In this document: positions 43,601 through 58,400 of the stretch, one piece after another
How the letters are laid out: each line of letters opens with the position of its first letter
Numbering within the stretch: the stretch's first letter is position 1
Assembly: GCA_012934845.2 (NCBI GenBank)
Contig: WNNJ02000463.1
Coordinates: 44,582-108,581 of the forward strand
Direction: 5' to 3'
DNA: 64,000 nucleotides
Source: Pomphorhynchus laevis
Lineage: Eukaryota > Acanthocephala > Palaeacanthocephala > Echinorhynchida > Pomphorhynchidae
Translations under genes and position numbers: made by a program
Notes under the pieces: generated by a model
Told to the model about the DNA's origin: nothing
What the model saw: the letters and a program-made list of their open reading frames with translations, nothing else
The model's database searches: none

Positions 43601-46464
43601 GCGGAAAGCAATTAGAATAAGACGAATTTGAACACCACAATAAATGGTAGGCAAATCGAGAGACGCAAGATGGTGGGATGTATGATCAAAACGACGAAGA
43701 CGGAAGAGAATTCAGACGGCTGCGTTGATGATGCGTTGTAGTAGAAGAAGAGTGAATGTAGGTGTGTTGGAAAATAGACTAAGACAGTAATCAAGTCTTG
43801 AGAATATGAGAGAATATATGAAAGTCACACAAAAAGAGAAATCGATCAATCTACGAATTTGTCGGATGTTACGGAGAATCAAGGTAGATGAGCGTACTTT
43901 ATCTCTAACGAAAGGTTTAAGTGAAAGTCGGTTGTCGAAATGGAAACCTAGAACAACGAGATTATCATCGATAGGAATATTATTTAAGTTAATGATACAA
44001 ATGGAGGATCTAAGCCGTGACGTCGAGGTAGGATCTACATTATTTTGGATTTATTAGTATTTAGAGTAAGACGAAGAGAAGAAATATGATTGAAAACTGA
44101 GGCGAGACAGTTTGAAGCAGAAATACTAATATCACGAATACGATAAGTAGGTGCATGAGTATATATAAGAATGTCATTAGCATATTGCATTACATGGAAG
44201 TTAAATGTATGACAAATCGAAGACAAGTCACCGAGATGCGAGAAAAGCAAAGGGCCTAATACGAAGCCTCGTTGAACACCGGACGGAATGGAAGAAGAAT
44301 GAGAAATAAGAGTTAGAACAGATGCGAAATGTACGGTTTGATAAATGTGAAGATAAATAAGCTACAGCGGCTAAAGAGAAGCCATAATCATGACGAATAC
44401 GATGGATAAGTATTAAGTGATCGACGATGTAAAATGCAGATGATGGATCAAAAGAAATTATGACACTGCATAATTTTAGATCCCGCGAGATGAATAAGTC
44501 ATTATAAACTTTAAGACAGGCAATTTCAGTAGAGTGACTAGAGCGAAAAGCAGCTGGGGAGGGAGAAAACAACTTGGAGGAAAATAAATATGCATTAACT
44601 TGCTTGTGAACAAGACGCTCAAGGAGTTTGGAGATGCTTGGGATAAGTTATATAGGACGGTACAAAGATGGTAGTGATTGGTCGAGATATTGCTTTTTGA
44701 GGAGAGGACGAACAGTGGCGCATTTCCAGTTAGAAGGAAATGCCCTTCTACGGATAGACAAGTTGAACAGTGTGGTTAGGAAGGGTGAGATAGATGAGCA
44801 GATATGTTTAAGCAAGTGAGTGGGAATTGTGTCTGAAGGAGAGGTTTTATTAGGTTATGACAACAGAACCGAAGAAACTTCATCAGACGAAACGGGAAGA
44901 AGGTGGAATAGTTCTGGGAGGGAAGTATTCAAAGTGAAGAGAGGATACAAGGGGCATATGGGTAGAAGATACAGTAAATTAGATAGTTTATATTGCATAT
45001 AAAAAGACAATTTATCAGGATTTATGTTAGAAAGGGTCGATGATCTTGAAAGACTTGAGTTTAAGATTTTCCGATGATATTTAAAGTTGGAAAAGGACTC
45101 TATTCGATTTTTCCTAAAGAGAACGTACTAAGTACCTTTAGTACGCATAAGAATATGTTCGGAACAGCGGAGAGAAAAGTAGGAAGCACGGATATTTGGA
45201 ATGAGAGAGTTGGGAGAACTTTCAATAAATCGAATAAACACACGACGAGAGTGATTGAGTCGACGCTTAGAAAGACTACAGTTTGAATTGAACCAGGGAG
45301 CTTGCCTCGAGCGCTGAAAACTTAGTGTTCAACTAGACAAAAGTTATTGAGAATAGTTGTAACTTCAGAATCAAACAGAATAAAGATATCATCGGGAGAA
45401 AGACGTTTAAATAAAAGTGAAAAGAGTGAAGTATTGATCAAGGCCTTACAGAGAATGGATATATCGAGAAGTTTTCATGGTCGACTTGGATTTGCTAATG
45501 TTGAAGGCGGATAAGGAGAATGGAGACGAGTGAGAATGACAATGAAATGATCGGACAAATCAGGATCAGTAATTGACAAGGATTGTACATGCATTAAAGC
45601 AGTTGGGAACTGTAATGATGTCGAGAGCACCACCGAGAATATGAGTGGGGTTTGTTTAAAGTAATTTATAGTCAAAATGAGAAAATGATTAGTTAGAGTG
45701 ATATATTTAGAGTCAGCTGGACGATCAAGACGAATTCTAGAGTCACTGATAAGGAGTATAAGACAACAAACAGATAAGATGTATTTATAAGATCTGTCTT
45801 TAAGATATAAAGATTATTATACATATCATTATCAGATATCATAATATCCTATAATTAAAAGTAAATTTATAAATTTTATCAGTTATTTTAAAAGGAAATC
45901 GATATTGAGCACTTAAATTTATTTATTTTTACTAATTGAACAAGTAAGCATGCGTATATTCTTTTTATCGCTTTATATGAAGGAAGCGGATACACATTTT
46001 TATTTCGTTATTAATTCATACAAATTTACGGCAATGTTTCTGTATTTAAGTGCGTTGCTCAGGATCCTGGAATAATGGAGGTCTTAGCTATGAATGCCGA
46101 ACATTAATATTCAAAGCATATCATAATCTAATTGAACGGTATTTTGCTTTTTGTTTTATCTTCGTTCCCATTAATTACATTATTGTGTTAAGTTGTCTTC
46201 TGCAAAAGGGATTTGCTCGTTTTGGACGATGGTTTATCCTGCCCACAGATGTAGAAATTTTGAACATGTAATTTGTATGCAATGTTATTAGGAAATAACG
46301 TGATGTTTTTAATTTTAATTTTAGGCCAAGATTGGCATTTGCATTCGATTTTTTTCTACATGGCGATTCTCGTATTTGCGCTATAGTCGACATTGAAAAG
46401 CGAGCTCCAGTACGAAAAGTTCGTTTGGATGACGTTAACTCAGCTCCTAATCAAGGTTTCGAAG
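40680..46464 (+). CDS. MED13: MED13 exons 1-5: N-terminal domain
   Basis: Exon 1 ends [12 protein letters not shown], exon 2 opens [12 protein letters not shown] and holds SVWRRVP and [12 protein letters not shown]. Exon 3 carries [20 protein letters not shown], exon 4 [15 protein letters not shown] and exon 5 [19 protein letters not shown]. Each matches the order of the animal MED13 N-terminus ([67 protein letters not shown]). Introns 3 and 4 are 54 and 57 bp. Intron 2 (42765-46062) carries a reverse LINE. Confidence 0.92.
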
Positions 46465-49400
46465 GTAGTCATTTAGCAACCTTATGTTGTCATATTATTT
46501 TTATTACTTTGAATTATTAATGAATATTGAAGAAAACATAAAGAAACATATTTGTAATATATATAATTAATATATATAAACATATATTTATAATCGAAAA
46601 AGCATTGACTCAATATTACAAAATTACTGATAATTTATTTGTACACTCTAGTTGATTTAATAATAAAATTTACTTTGATTTACTTCGATTATATTCTGCT
46701 AGAGTAAACAATACTCTTCGACCATTTATCTTCTATTTTGATGTGGCATGATTCTTAGGCAGTAAAGGTTTCTCTATCGCCAATGATCTTATATTTTACT
46801 TTCGTTAATAAATTTTTCAACAGTATAATGTGAATAAACGGATCTACTTATAAACTTAGTATTTTATAATAATAAGTTTATTTTAAAGCGTTTAATCTGA
46901 ATGGGACCATAATATATCTATAGACATCCGCATATATGGGAAGCATTAATGGGCTCATATCTGCAAAGAATACAAATGTACTATTCCGGTATGTGCTCAT
47001 AGTATTTTGCATTTTTTTTATCTAGATACGATTTAACAAAGAAAATTTAACAAAACTGTTATATCTCTAAATAAATATTGCAAAAATAAACATTCGTCGA
47101 TTAGGTTTACAATCGAACATTTCGCAGTGACGACCATCGTTAATAGTAAAAATAAAATATGTCGCAAGGGGTAGAGATGATCATGATAACCTCAAATTTG
47201 CACGTTATCATATACCTACTAATTACATAGGCTGACAATATGTAAAATGAAAATTTGTATTTTTGGACCTCTTCTGTATATATTCATAATTCAAGTGTAT
47301 ATAACTTCACTGGATATAGCTTGACTGTATATTTTATAGAAAAAAAACTTTAATTTGCTCACAATATAACAAATTTGATAAGATAAAATAATTAAATAAA
47401 TTTATAAAATCAATTTGATAATTTCCTTAATTTGAATTTATAATCAATGAAGATATACCCAAATTATTTGAACATACATTTTTTAAGATCAAAAACGTTT
47501 GAGAAGGAAAATATTCGTATTTCTGAAAGATTTTATTCTTTAAAAGAAATTAGTTTATTATTTTGTAAAAATCGAATATTTAAAATAGAGAAAATTAATA
47601 TCAGATTACAATGAATTTGTTCGATTAAATAATGATCATACAAAATTTCAAGATGAATTGCTGATGAATATAATAATATAATGTAATAATATAATATAAT
47701 AATGTTACAATTACCTCAAGTATTATATTTTCAATAATTGATATTTCAAGTAAATCAAGTACAAAAATTCATTATTAAAGCACCTAGACGAATCATGCAG
47801 TGATAACTATTGTTGCTTCCTATTGCTTCTTTTATAAATTTAGAGCTGCTGCTTTACTTCTCAAAATTATTTTAGTGCATAAACAAGAACGGACCACATT
47901 TTTTTCAACTAAATAGTGAAGAGATAACTCACTAGTATACTAGTGAGATATCAACATAGTAGATAAACTTTTATGACCGGTATGTACTAGTCGTGTTGAC
48001 AACTACCCGTATCGCCAACAATAGACCAACATCACATGTTGGTCTATTGCTAGCAGTCATCTCATATTTTAGTACTTTTTTTATTTTTTTTCTGTTAAAA
48101 ATGAAAATCAGTTATGATGATGTTGTGTAATTAGTATTTAAATTGATGCTTTATTCGAGGAGGTAAAGTGGTAATATCATCAATTATTTAATTATTATGT
48201 TTCGAAGTTTATTTTATTATTAAAGAAATTTGTTTAAAGCCCAACAATTAAGAGTTTATCGTTTAATATTTATTCTGTTTTGTTTCTTCTTTCAAAATAT
48301 TATTTCATTCGGTTTCAATTTTTCATATTTTTGTTTCTTCGCTGTGCGCAAATGTTAAGTTTAAATTCTGTATTGTAAACAGCAAATATTTTACCATTCG
48401 ACGGGACAAGTATTTGTTTTTGTCAACCTGATTATGGCCACTATTAATCAACATGTGGTCATTTAAATAACTAATTTATCTTCTCGGTTTCGAATATGCA
48501 TTTCTACTTCAAAACTCATATGAAACCTTGCAAGCACAGATTGTGTAATTTGTGGTAAGTAGTAATCGCTGATCAAGGATAAGTGCATCCGATATTTTGT
48601 ATGGAATTAATTCACTTCATTTTACAGCATTCACTTTGCAATATACGTACGGCCATGTTAGTTAAATTGTCCTTTGTTATTTTAGTATATTCACAGTCAA
48701 GTGGTTTCGAGAGTAAGACTGGAGATTAAAGCATTCAAAGTAGCATTTATGGGATCAATATTTGTAAAGGAAAATAAACAAAAAATTTAACATACATTAG
48801 TATAATAATGATACGGAGGTGATATTTTTTAATGTTCAACTCGATCATAGGAAAATTAAAATAAAGAATATTCATTACATTATTGTATATTCCTAGGTTC
48901 CTTGTTCAAAAGGCAAAAATACTTAACAAAACCCACAAGGATGCTGGTAGAATTTACATTGTGATTTTAAGTGTATACTTACAATGTTAAATTAAAGTGA
49001 CCTGAAAGCATTTAACTGATCGAATTATAAGTTAAGTTGGTGATGTTTTGATGCTAATATGTTACTATTTAATTGACACATTTTATGTCAACAAATGGAT
49101 AGCAAATTCAAATTTGAAAAGAGTCGTCACTTTTGTAAAAATACCAATTATTCGATTATCAGCTTAGATTTAAATGGCTACTTAGTGGTACATATTATAC
49201 AATTAATTTTTATCGTATATTCTCCGTTCGTTTATATAACGAATCCACAGTAAAACATATGGATGTTCGCATTTTGAAATAGCGTATTTTAAGAATTGAA
49301 ATACATCAAAAATAATTTATTTCGTATAATTTAATATAATTTATTTAAATATACTAAATTATATTACTGTATATTACTGTATTGTATATTTTTATGTTTC

Positions 49401-52400
49401 TTGTTAGAAAAATCGGTTATCGTAATACCAATGACAATCGCTTAAATTCGTGATTTTATATTTTAATAACATGTCAATATTTTATCTGAAATTTTTTTTT
49501 CAGAAAAGTAAAGATATAAAGTTTTAAATCTAGCCTTGTAAATTTTCAATTTAGTAATGCTTTCACCATTCGGAATTGCCGCTAAATATATTCCGCAAAC
49601 AGATCCACCTGATCCTCGACTACAACAACAGATTCCTGATCTTATAAATGAGTGGGCTAGTGTTTATCCATTCCCTCCGACTACTGATTTAGATGCATCC
49701 GCCTCAATGATTGATGTTATTGTTGGTTCTAACTCCGATGATGTTCGTAAAATTCAGCCATTTTTCCTTCAATCCGAAAAGGCCAAAATTCTTTATCCAA
49801 TGCATTTTGCATACATTACAGATCTTAATGCATTCGAATTGGAAATATTTGATTATTATAACAATCCATTATCAACTAATCCGGAGTACGACATTATCTT
49901 TGAGAGTCTTTTTGAAAATGCTCTTCTAAATGAACTAAAAAGTTATTTTAAGTAAGCCACTCTTATGTTTATGTAAATTTCAATTTGCGTTTTTTAGCTC
50001 TCCTGTTGCTTCATCAGACTTTTCGAATCACCAATGCTGCGAATGTAGGTAGGATTATACATTGTCTTTATTCCAACTGTTTATTTAAACACATCAGTAC
50101 GATAGATCTTAATACTTCCAAATTAAACAATTCGCTCACATTTTTTCATCAACGATGCGACGATCTAAGCCCATTCGCTTGCTCTTCAATAATGTCGAAT
50201 CCATCACCGCTTACAGCCTCCGAATACACACCGGGTCAGCCTGATAGCAACATATGTGATTCACCTTTGAAGAGTATCGGTACACCCGCAAATCCATCAT
50301 CCACAACATCGACAGCCCAGTCACCGAAATCAAATAAACTGGATCAACCCGTCAAAGAACCACGCTTTTATGCTAATGATCACAACTATTTGTCGTATTT
50401 TACTAAACCAATAAGACTCGATCATAACAGTTCATTGCTTAATCAGAGTATATTGCCTGATCATTCAGAAGACATTAACCAATCTGAGCCGTACCAAACA
50501 TTGCCGGAATTGTCAAAAATTAAAGGTGACGATTATCTGAGGGTTGTTTCGGGACAATTGTCGAATAAAACGGATCCGCTCGGGGCGATTGTATTAACAC
50601 CACCAAAGTCCAACATTAATGAAGATAATTCGGCTCTTGTTGATTTATTAGAAAATAGCGGAGGAAATAAACCGATTTCAATCGATACAGGTTTAGTACA
50701 AGTTTTCAATACACGTTTTTGATCGATTTCAATATCAACAATAAAATAGTTTTACTATATGTATTTGTTTAACCTTTTTAAGCCGCATAAATATTTAAAG
50801 CTTTTCATTTCCAGTTCTTATTATTAATATTTAATTTGTTTTAAAGCTGCATAAGCGTTTGACCTTTTACGCCTTTCTTTGACTATCGAATTTTATCAAT
50901 ACGCTTTGACTATCGCCAAAACATTTTGAGATTTGGCGATCAAAATTTATCCAAGTTTTTGATCAAATTGAATATATTAAAAGTACATCACAAGGGAACA
51001 TGTGTATTACTCGTTTTTTCATTAATTTTTAATTTATTTACATTTTAGTATTTATCTGCTTCAAATAGCTGGATATAATTTTAAAAGAAATACTTTATTC
51101 AATCATTTTGTAAAATAATTAAAAGTTGACAGAACTTTTAATTTTTGAACGCCTTTGGATGCTAGATTTCGAAGTTGATTTTTTAATTCATTAGATATAA
51201 TTTTTTATATTTTTAAAATGTGATTTATTTATAATTATTTTTAATATTTTACCTTTTTTATCCATATTAATTCTCACTTAATATTGATTTTAAAATTGAT
51301 TTTCTTATGTTTGTTACATTATATTATATTTAATTGATAAATAAAACAGTTTTAATATTATTATAATAGATACTAGATATAATAATTATTAGATATAATT
51401 ATTATATATTAATATATAATAATTATTATAATATTATTAGATATCTATTATAGATATATACATTAATAATTAGATATTAATGTTATAACATTAATATTTA
51501 AAATGATTAATGAAAATTTTAATGTAACTTTACGTGATTTAAGATGTCTTTAAGATGACATCTTAAAGACACGTCATCTTTAATATGAGGTGTCTTAATG
51601 TCTTAAGGATGTCTTTTTAATTTACTGCTTGGATGTCCCCGATAATGTAATGAAAGTCAACTAAAGTAGTACACTTTAATTTACAAGCCCAGTGAATTTA
51701 ATATTGCAACAAACCCACTTATAAACTCATCATAGTTTTTATACGCCTCTTCGTTTTTCAATCCTCTTTTAGTATCGGATATATTTCAAGTTCAGTTAGA
51801 AATAACTGAACTGTATATATTATAGCGTTTATGTTCCTCAAGTTCTAAAATCTTATTTTACTACCGTGGCCATTACATGTTACTAATTCGTATATTACGC
51901 AGGCTGTTTTAACATAACGATTTTATCTAAAATAGATAATTAGATATTACATTCAAATTATTCAAAATAAATTAAAATCAATGATAAATACTTAAGATCT
52001 AGGTTTATTCATTATTTTTAATAATTTAATTTATTAGAGTTTTTCATATTTTTGTCAACATTTTTTTTATTCGAACTTTATTTAAAATATAATAAAATAT
52101 ATTGAGAGATATAATTTTTAAATAGTTAATATAAAAAATAACTTTTATATTGAAGTAACAATAACTTTTATAGAAGTAACATTTGAAAATCAAAATTTTA
52201 TAACAAAATTTTGTTATAACAAAATATGCACTTATTCGTATAAATACACGAAATTGCTCCTAAATTTGTATTTTAAAAGCTAATAATTTATTTATAATAT
52301 TTGTAAGCATAAACATTTTATTAAAATGAGTTCGATATTCAAATTGATATACATGCCTTCGCTTTAATTTATTGAGTTTCACATATATTTATGTAATATT

Positions 52401-55400
52401 CATAAATTTATAATTTATGATTTTTTATCTTATGTTTATAAAATATTTTTATTTTTGCATTGACTATTGCATTTAAAATTTTATCAAGTTTTATTCTTGT
52501 TTCACAATTTTAGACTTTTAGTTTAGTTATATTTTATATGATTGCTAGAAAAGGCTCTATCCAGCATTGAAACGAAGAAAAAGAATTAATTCTTTTGATA
52601 TTTCGCCTACCTCTTGTAGTCATTTTCAAGGAAGAAAATGACTACAAGGAAGAAAATGACTACATAAACGAAGAAACTAATGCTTCTTCGTTTCAATGCT
52701 ATATAGGACATTTTCTCACAATAATTTATACAATCTCCAGTGTGTATCATTTCGATTTAATGAATTTCATATTAATTTTTTAAATCAGTACTATATTAAT
52801 TTTTTATTTTATCAGTTTGAAAATATAATTATGAAATTTGGTTAATTTTTCTGTAAATTGCTTTCATAAAAATACAAAAGTATATCTTACTTTTATTTAT
52901 TTTCTCATGTTAATTAGTAATTCTTAAAAATTTAGTTCGATCCATACCATCGATTTATAGAGATGAAATACTTACTCCTCCCAGTTCAGAAAGAACAGTC
53001 CAACACTCACCAGCAGCACCTTCAACGCCCGCAGTAGAAATTATACAGAGAAATTATTGTCACCACTCCTTACAGGTTACACTAAACGATGTTTTGTTTG
53101 TTTAGAAAATTTTACTTGTTTATAGGAACAACATTTTTTAAATTTGATTGATAACCCAGTGGTAGTTGAGCATACGGCGACAATGGTACCTCTATCCACA
53201 ATGATAAAATTACCATCGTACAAGCCTGTAAGCAGAAAATTACAGAAAGCGATACTTTTACGATTCCCACTCGATACTGAGATCCGGAATGAGTCTAGCG
53301 TTTGTTTATCTACTGAGCTGAACCTATCAGAATCTGTGAAGCAGCAAAACAAGAGCATACCTGCGGAATACTTTCTTCGTGCAGACGGATTGGTCATTAA
53401 CTTATCTTTACTTGATTCATGTCTTAACTTCTTTTATGATACGAATTTTGATAGTTGTCCGCTTTGTGCATGTGTTCGATCCGCCAGTGACTCAATTCGT
53501 GGTTGTGATATGTTGCCATTTCTAACCGGACGCTGGCACATCGCTCCGATCAGTTCTTGTAGCTGTGCTTACCGTGCATCTGCAAGTTTTTCTTTTGCAC
53601 CTATGTCTGGACTATTAGTCGAAGACGAATTTGAGCTTATTGAGACATGCTCTTCCGTCGTTAGAGGACCAGCATTATCGTCTGAATCTGTTGATGAAAT
53701 TAGACGCCTCTTATCTAGTCCGTTTGCTCTAAAGATCAATCAGTACGTTCTTAGTTGTCTGAGATCATTTGCATTACATGATAACTGTTTGACCCTAGAA
53801 CAGCGATGCAGTGACATATATAAGCAAAATCATGGTTTGTATCATTTTATCATGTTACTTTAAGTAATATATATATTTAGTAATTGATGCAATTGCGTTG
53901 GCATATAAACATGGCCGTGAGGCATCAACTGTAATTTCAAATACATCAGCAAAGCATTATATTGGTGGTACATGTGAAATAAATCTTCATCCTTGGCTCA
54001 GCTCCGGAGTTCATGTTGGCACAGACCTTGATGTTACGAGATTGCTTTGGCAGTTAAAGCCTATACTTCAACAATCTCTGCAGAAAAGGCACATCGTTGC
54101 AAAATTGTGGGATACGATGATTGGGCCGTTAACCTTACGCCACTTTACGCAGTTACTGCGTACTGAAGAATTGCCACCATCTTCATCAATGTCATTTGCT
54201 AACAAATCAATATCACGAGATGAAATGCCGACGCAGTCAATATCTGATCAGACTTGCGAACCCCTTAAAATTCCATTTTATACCATTGGGTCGCTAACAT
54301 TTAACGATAAAGTAAATGCAATATCCAGCAGTCCTTTTATTTTACCTTACTGGGTGAGTTTTGACTATGTCTAAATATTTCTTTACTTTTATAATTCTTT
54401 CCTAACTTAAATTTCAAATATTAAAAAATAATTGTACTTTTATACATAATATATGCTATGTATACACATAATATACAATAATTTATCCATAATATATTAT
54501 TCTATATATGAATAATATTATATTATAGCATTATATTTTAATACATAATATTTTTATTAATCAAATTTGTTTCCAATATTTTGGTGGCGCATAGGCTCAC
54601 CATTTTCAAGAAAAAGCAATCTAGAAGAAATTCCTTATTCACATTTTATGGATTATAAACTATTAAGGTTTTATATTCTTTATTCTTAAAGTAATTCGTA
54701 AATAGCTTTTTAAGATTTAAAAGCTTCTTAAATAATTAAAAACTTTTTACTCTTCGTGATAAAATGAATAGTCCAATTTTAAAATGCAGAAACAAAACTG
54801 CCAGATAAATTATTAAATTAAGTTATCATCTACCATAGCAATGTTCGATGCTTGGAGAATCGCACATAATTTGGATGATTTATTTTCATAATCTTATAAT
54901 TGTGCATTTGTTTTAAAAATGTATGATAATTAATCTTTTTTGTTTTGCTTGTTAAAAGTATCACTTTGTGCTTTCTGTATGTAAAGTTATTTGTTTAATT
55001 CTTCTTTGTGTATTTGTTATCAACAGCCATATCAATGTTTTGAACCGATTTCTGGCAAACGTAATTTGGCCTTTATCGCGTTACTGCCTAGGCTACTTCC
55101 TGACACATTATCGACTAATCAGTTAAATTGTCACTCATCCACGTTTTTCGCTAATTTGTCTAGCAAATACGAACAGCTTAAATTTGGACTTCATCGACCT
55201 GCTCGTTTTCTTACAGAGAATTCTAACACTTCAAATTTTCCCGGTCTTATAAATTTCGAATTCGAACTTATTGAGCCGACTATCCAATCATTTATAGGTA
55301 TCCTAAACTTTTTTTTCGATTAATGTTTCTGATTTTAAGTTGAAAAACTAAAGAAATTTGATGATATTGATCAGTGGATTTATGGCGATGAGTCATCATC

Positions 55401-58400
55401 ACAAAAAGCTGAACAACCATTTTCAATTGGCCTTCCAGCTTGTGAGTCTTAACCATTACATGTTCTTTTGCTAAATAGAGTTATCTAAATTAAAATATTT
55501 TCATTTTAAATTAATATTCAAGTTTGGGATATTCAATATGTAATAATTGAATGCAGATAATTCATTATCTACATTCATTATCTATTAATGTAGATAATAA
55601 AAGTTTAAAGTTTTATGAGATTTCATTATAGGATCTTACATATTGATAGGAATCAATACTTCATGAAAATGTGAAGCTTATTTATTTACCGTGAATGCTT
55701 ATACAAATGATCTGTTTGTAAATATTTCCTCGTAAATAATTGAGCGATTTCATCTCATTTATAAAGCCTCTTTACTTTATATTAGACAAATCTAAAACAA
55801 CTGTAACATCCAATAAGATGCACATTTTAACCTCGAAATGATGCACCGAATATGTTGTACTGTAAACCATCAATCATTAGTATTTCAATACGTCAAACTT
55901 AGCCATTCAATAACATCCAATAAGATGCAGCACATTGACTGTAACATCCAATAAGATGCAGCACATTGACTGTAACATCCAATAAGATGCACTTTTTAAC
56001 CTCGAAATGATGCACCGAATATGTTGTACTGTAAACCATCAATCATTAGTATTTCAATACGTCAAACTTAGCCATTCTACAACTGATTTGGCAAACTGCT
56101 ACGGCTTAGTATTGTTTTGTTCGTCATTTACCTGCTAAGGTTTAAAACGTTAAGCTTTTATTGATAAAAGAGCAATAGCGGATAATTCAACCACCCGTGT
56201 TAATATATTGTCTACTATTTGATTTAAGTTTTTAAATTTGATTTTTTACTTAAACAGTTATTTTTGTAATCTTTTAATTCCCTTTTTAAGTTAAAAATAA
56301 ACCTTTTCATGCAATCATTTTATTTAAACTACCAGCAGTACCTTATCAACTGCTGATCTCTTCACATTATCTTTTCACTTACTTTTCACATTCTCGTTTC
56401 CATTTCTGGTATTCTCTTTTGCTTTCAGAGCTTCTCTGAATTAAATGCTCTAATTTTATCATTTTTCTAATTTAATTAAATTGCTAATGATCGGTGAAAG
56501 TGCAACCTCTTCTTTTATAAATCAATATTTTAATGATCATTTCGATCTATAAACAAATCATATATCGTTTATTAACTTTCATAAAATTTTAGTATATTGT
56601 GTGGCACTCAACATTATTAAAATGACTGTAATCTAAACTTTCGTAAATCCTGATACATCATCAGTACGCTATATTTCAATAGCGTACTGGACACCATCAG
56701 CGGTTCATTCAACATCTACATTCCGCTTTTCAGTCTTTATTCTTTTATCTGGCGGTTGTTTTACTATGATATTTTCGGAGCTTTACTGAATGATTTACTA
56801 ATTAAAGCTTTAATTTTATCAGTTTACGAGTTTAATCAAAATAATTTCTGATTTCAAATTATATCAGTAAAGGTATTGGATTCAAGGAATTAAATATTAG
56901 AATTAAAATTAAATAATTAATTTGATATCATCATAAAATCGGTTATTTTTCAGACAACAGAAAATGATTTACGTTAAAGCTTTTTTTACTAAAGTACGGG
57001 CCTTCAATTTCAAAACGAATGCTGCACAAAATATTAAACTTATGTTGACTGTACATAACTTAATATCAAATCAACCAGAATAATTAACGGAAACAATTTG
57101 AAGACATTATTGCTTCGGACTTATTATCTACATTTTATGTGTCAGTCTTTTTCTGTTTACTGACGATCACTGAACCCGTACGCTGCTTTTAATTTATTAT
57201 TGCGTTAGAACTTTATTTTTAACAAAAATAATGTCTTATACAGATTTTTTTTCATAATTTTATTTCATTATTTGTGTTTTCGAAACGATAGGTCGTTTAT
57301 AAATTTATTAAATTATTAAATATTTTAAAATATAGAAATATCTTTTAATATAAAAATATCTTTTTAAAATATAAAAATATCTTTAAAATATTTGTACACT
57401 CTAATCATTTCAGTGTCAATACCAACAAGAGAAGATCTAGCGAGCTCATCAACCGATTGTATGCCGGGGATTATCATTTATGTGATATCAACATTGTGTA
57501 ACCAAGATATGTTCTCCGTGTTTTTTTCGAAATTCCGAAAAGCCATTTCTTCTCTAAAAACAGCAATTCAGGATAAAATTGTACTACAAATAGTACCTTT
57601 GCAATGGATTCTGCGAGGGGATTCTATTCAACCCGAAATTCTTGGAATGTTGGCATTTAATGGCTACAGTCGTCAACCTATTAAATTTGACAAGATTGAG
57701 AGCCTTAAGCACTTGACTGATTTTCGATCTCCGTGCTTTACTGATTTTAATGATTGTAGAATGAAAGCAAAGGTTTCAAAAAGTGATGAAAATAATCACA
57801 ATAATCAACAAGTTCTATCGTATAGTCCGCCGTTTATTTTATCGAATCCAATTTCAGATAGTAAAGCGTCACTAATCGATTTACATCTATCATTGACTGC
57901 TGATTCCATCCATTCAACATGTGGCAATTTACTTCCATCAAGAAAGATTTTATCGACTACGTTATTTTGCTGCTATTGCCCATCTTCTGATCAACGCTAT
58001 TGGATTGCTTCATGTTGTGATGATAGTGGAGCTTTGCTGGAAACGTGTGTTATTAATACAAATGTCATAGATGGTCGCTCGAACGGATCTTCACTATCGA
58101 TACAACAACGATTAGCACAAAAGAAGTGTTTCAATACTCTAGGCGTGTTGGGCACTCACGCCTTTGGGATTTTCTTATGTCTCTTGTTGGTAAATTAAGT
58201 TGTCCTTGTCGTTTGGCCATTACTAGATTTGGTAGACTGGGACAGAATGAACTAAGAGGTTTGTTACAAGCACGCTAGGATTAAATAATTTTAAAGTTTA
58301 TTTTAATTTATAACAAATTCTTTTGCAATATTTGTAATAGCAATAATTTCCAACTTTAATTGCTGTTAGACCACTTGTTTTTTAACTGATATTTATAATA

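Noticed and set aside
43806-45286. Several plus-strand open frames in MED13 intron 2
   Set aside because: They are antisense shadows of the minus-strand LINE.
49985-50097. Methionine start and first 37 codons of the open frame at 49985-50722 as a separate gene
   Set aside because: The segment is better explained as MED13 exon 7 plus a 49-bp intron; the later part continues MED13 exon 8 in phase.
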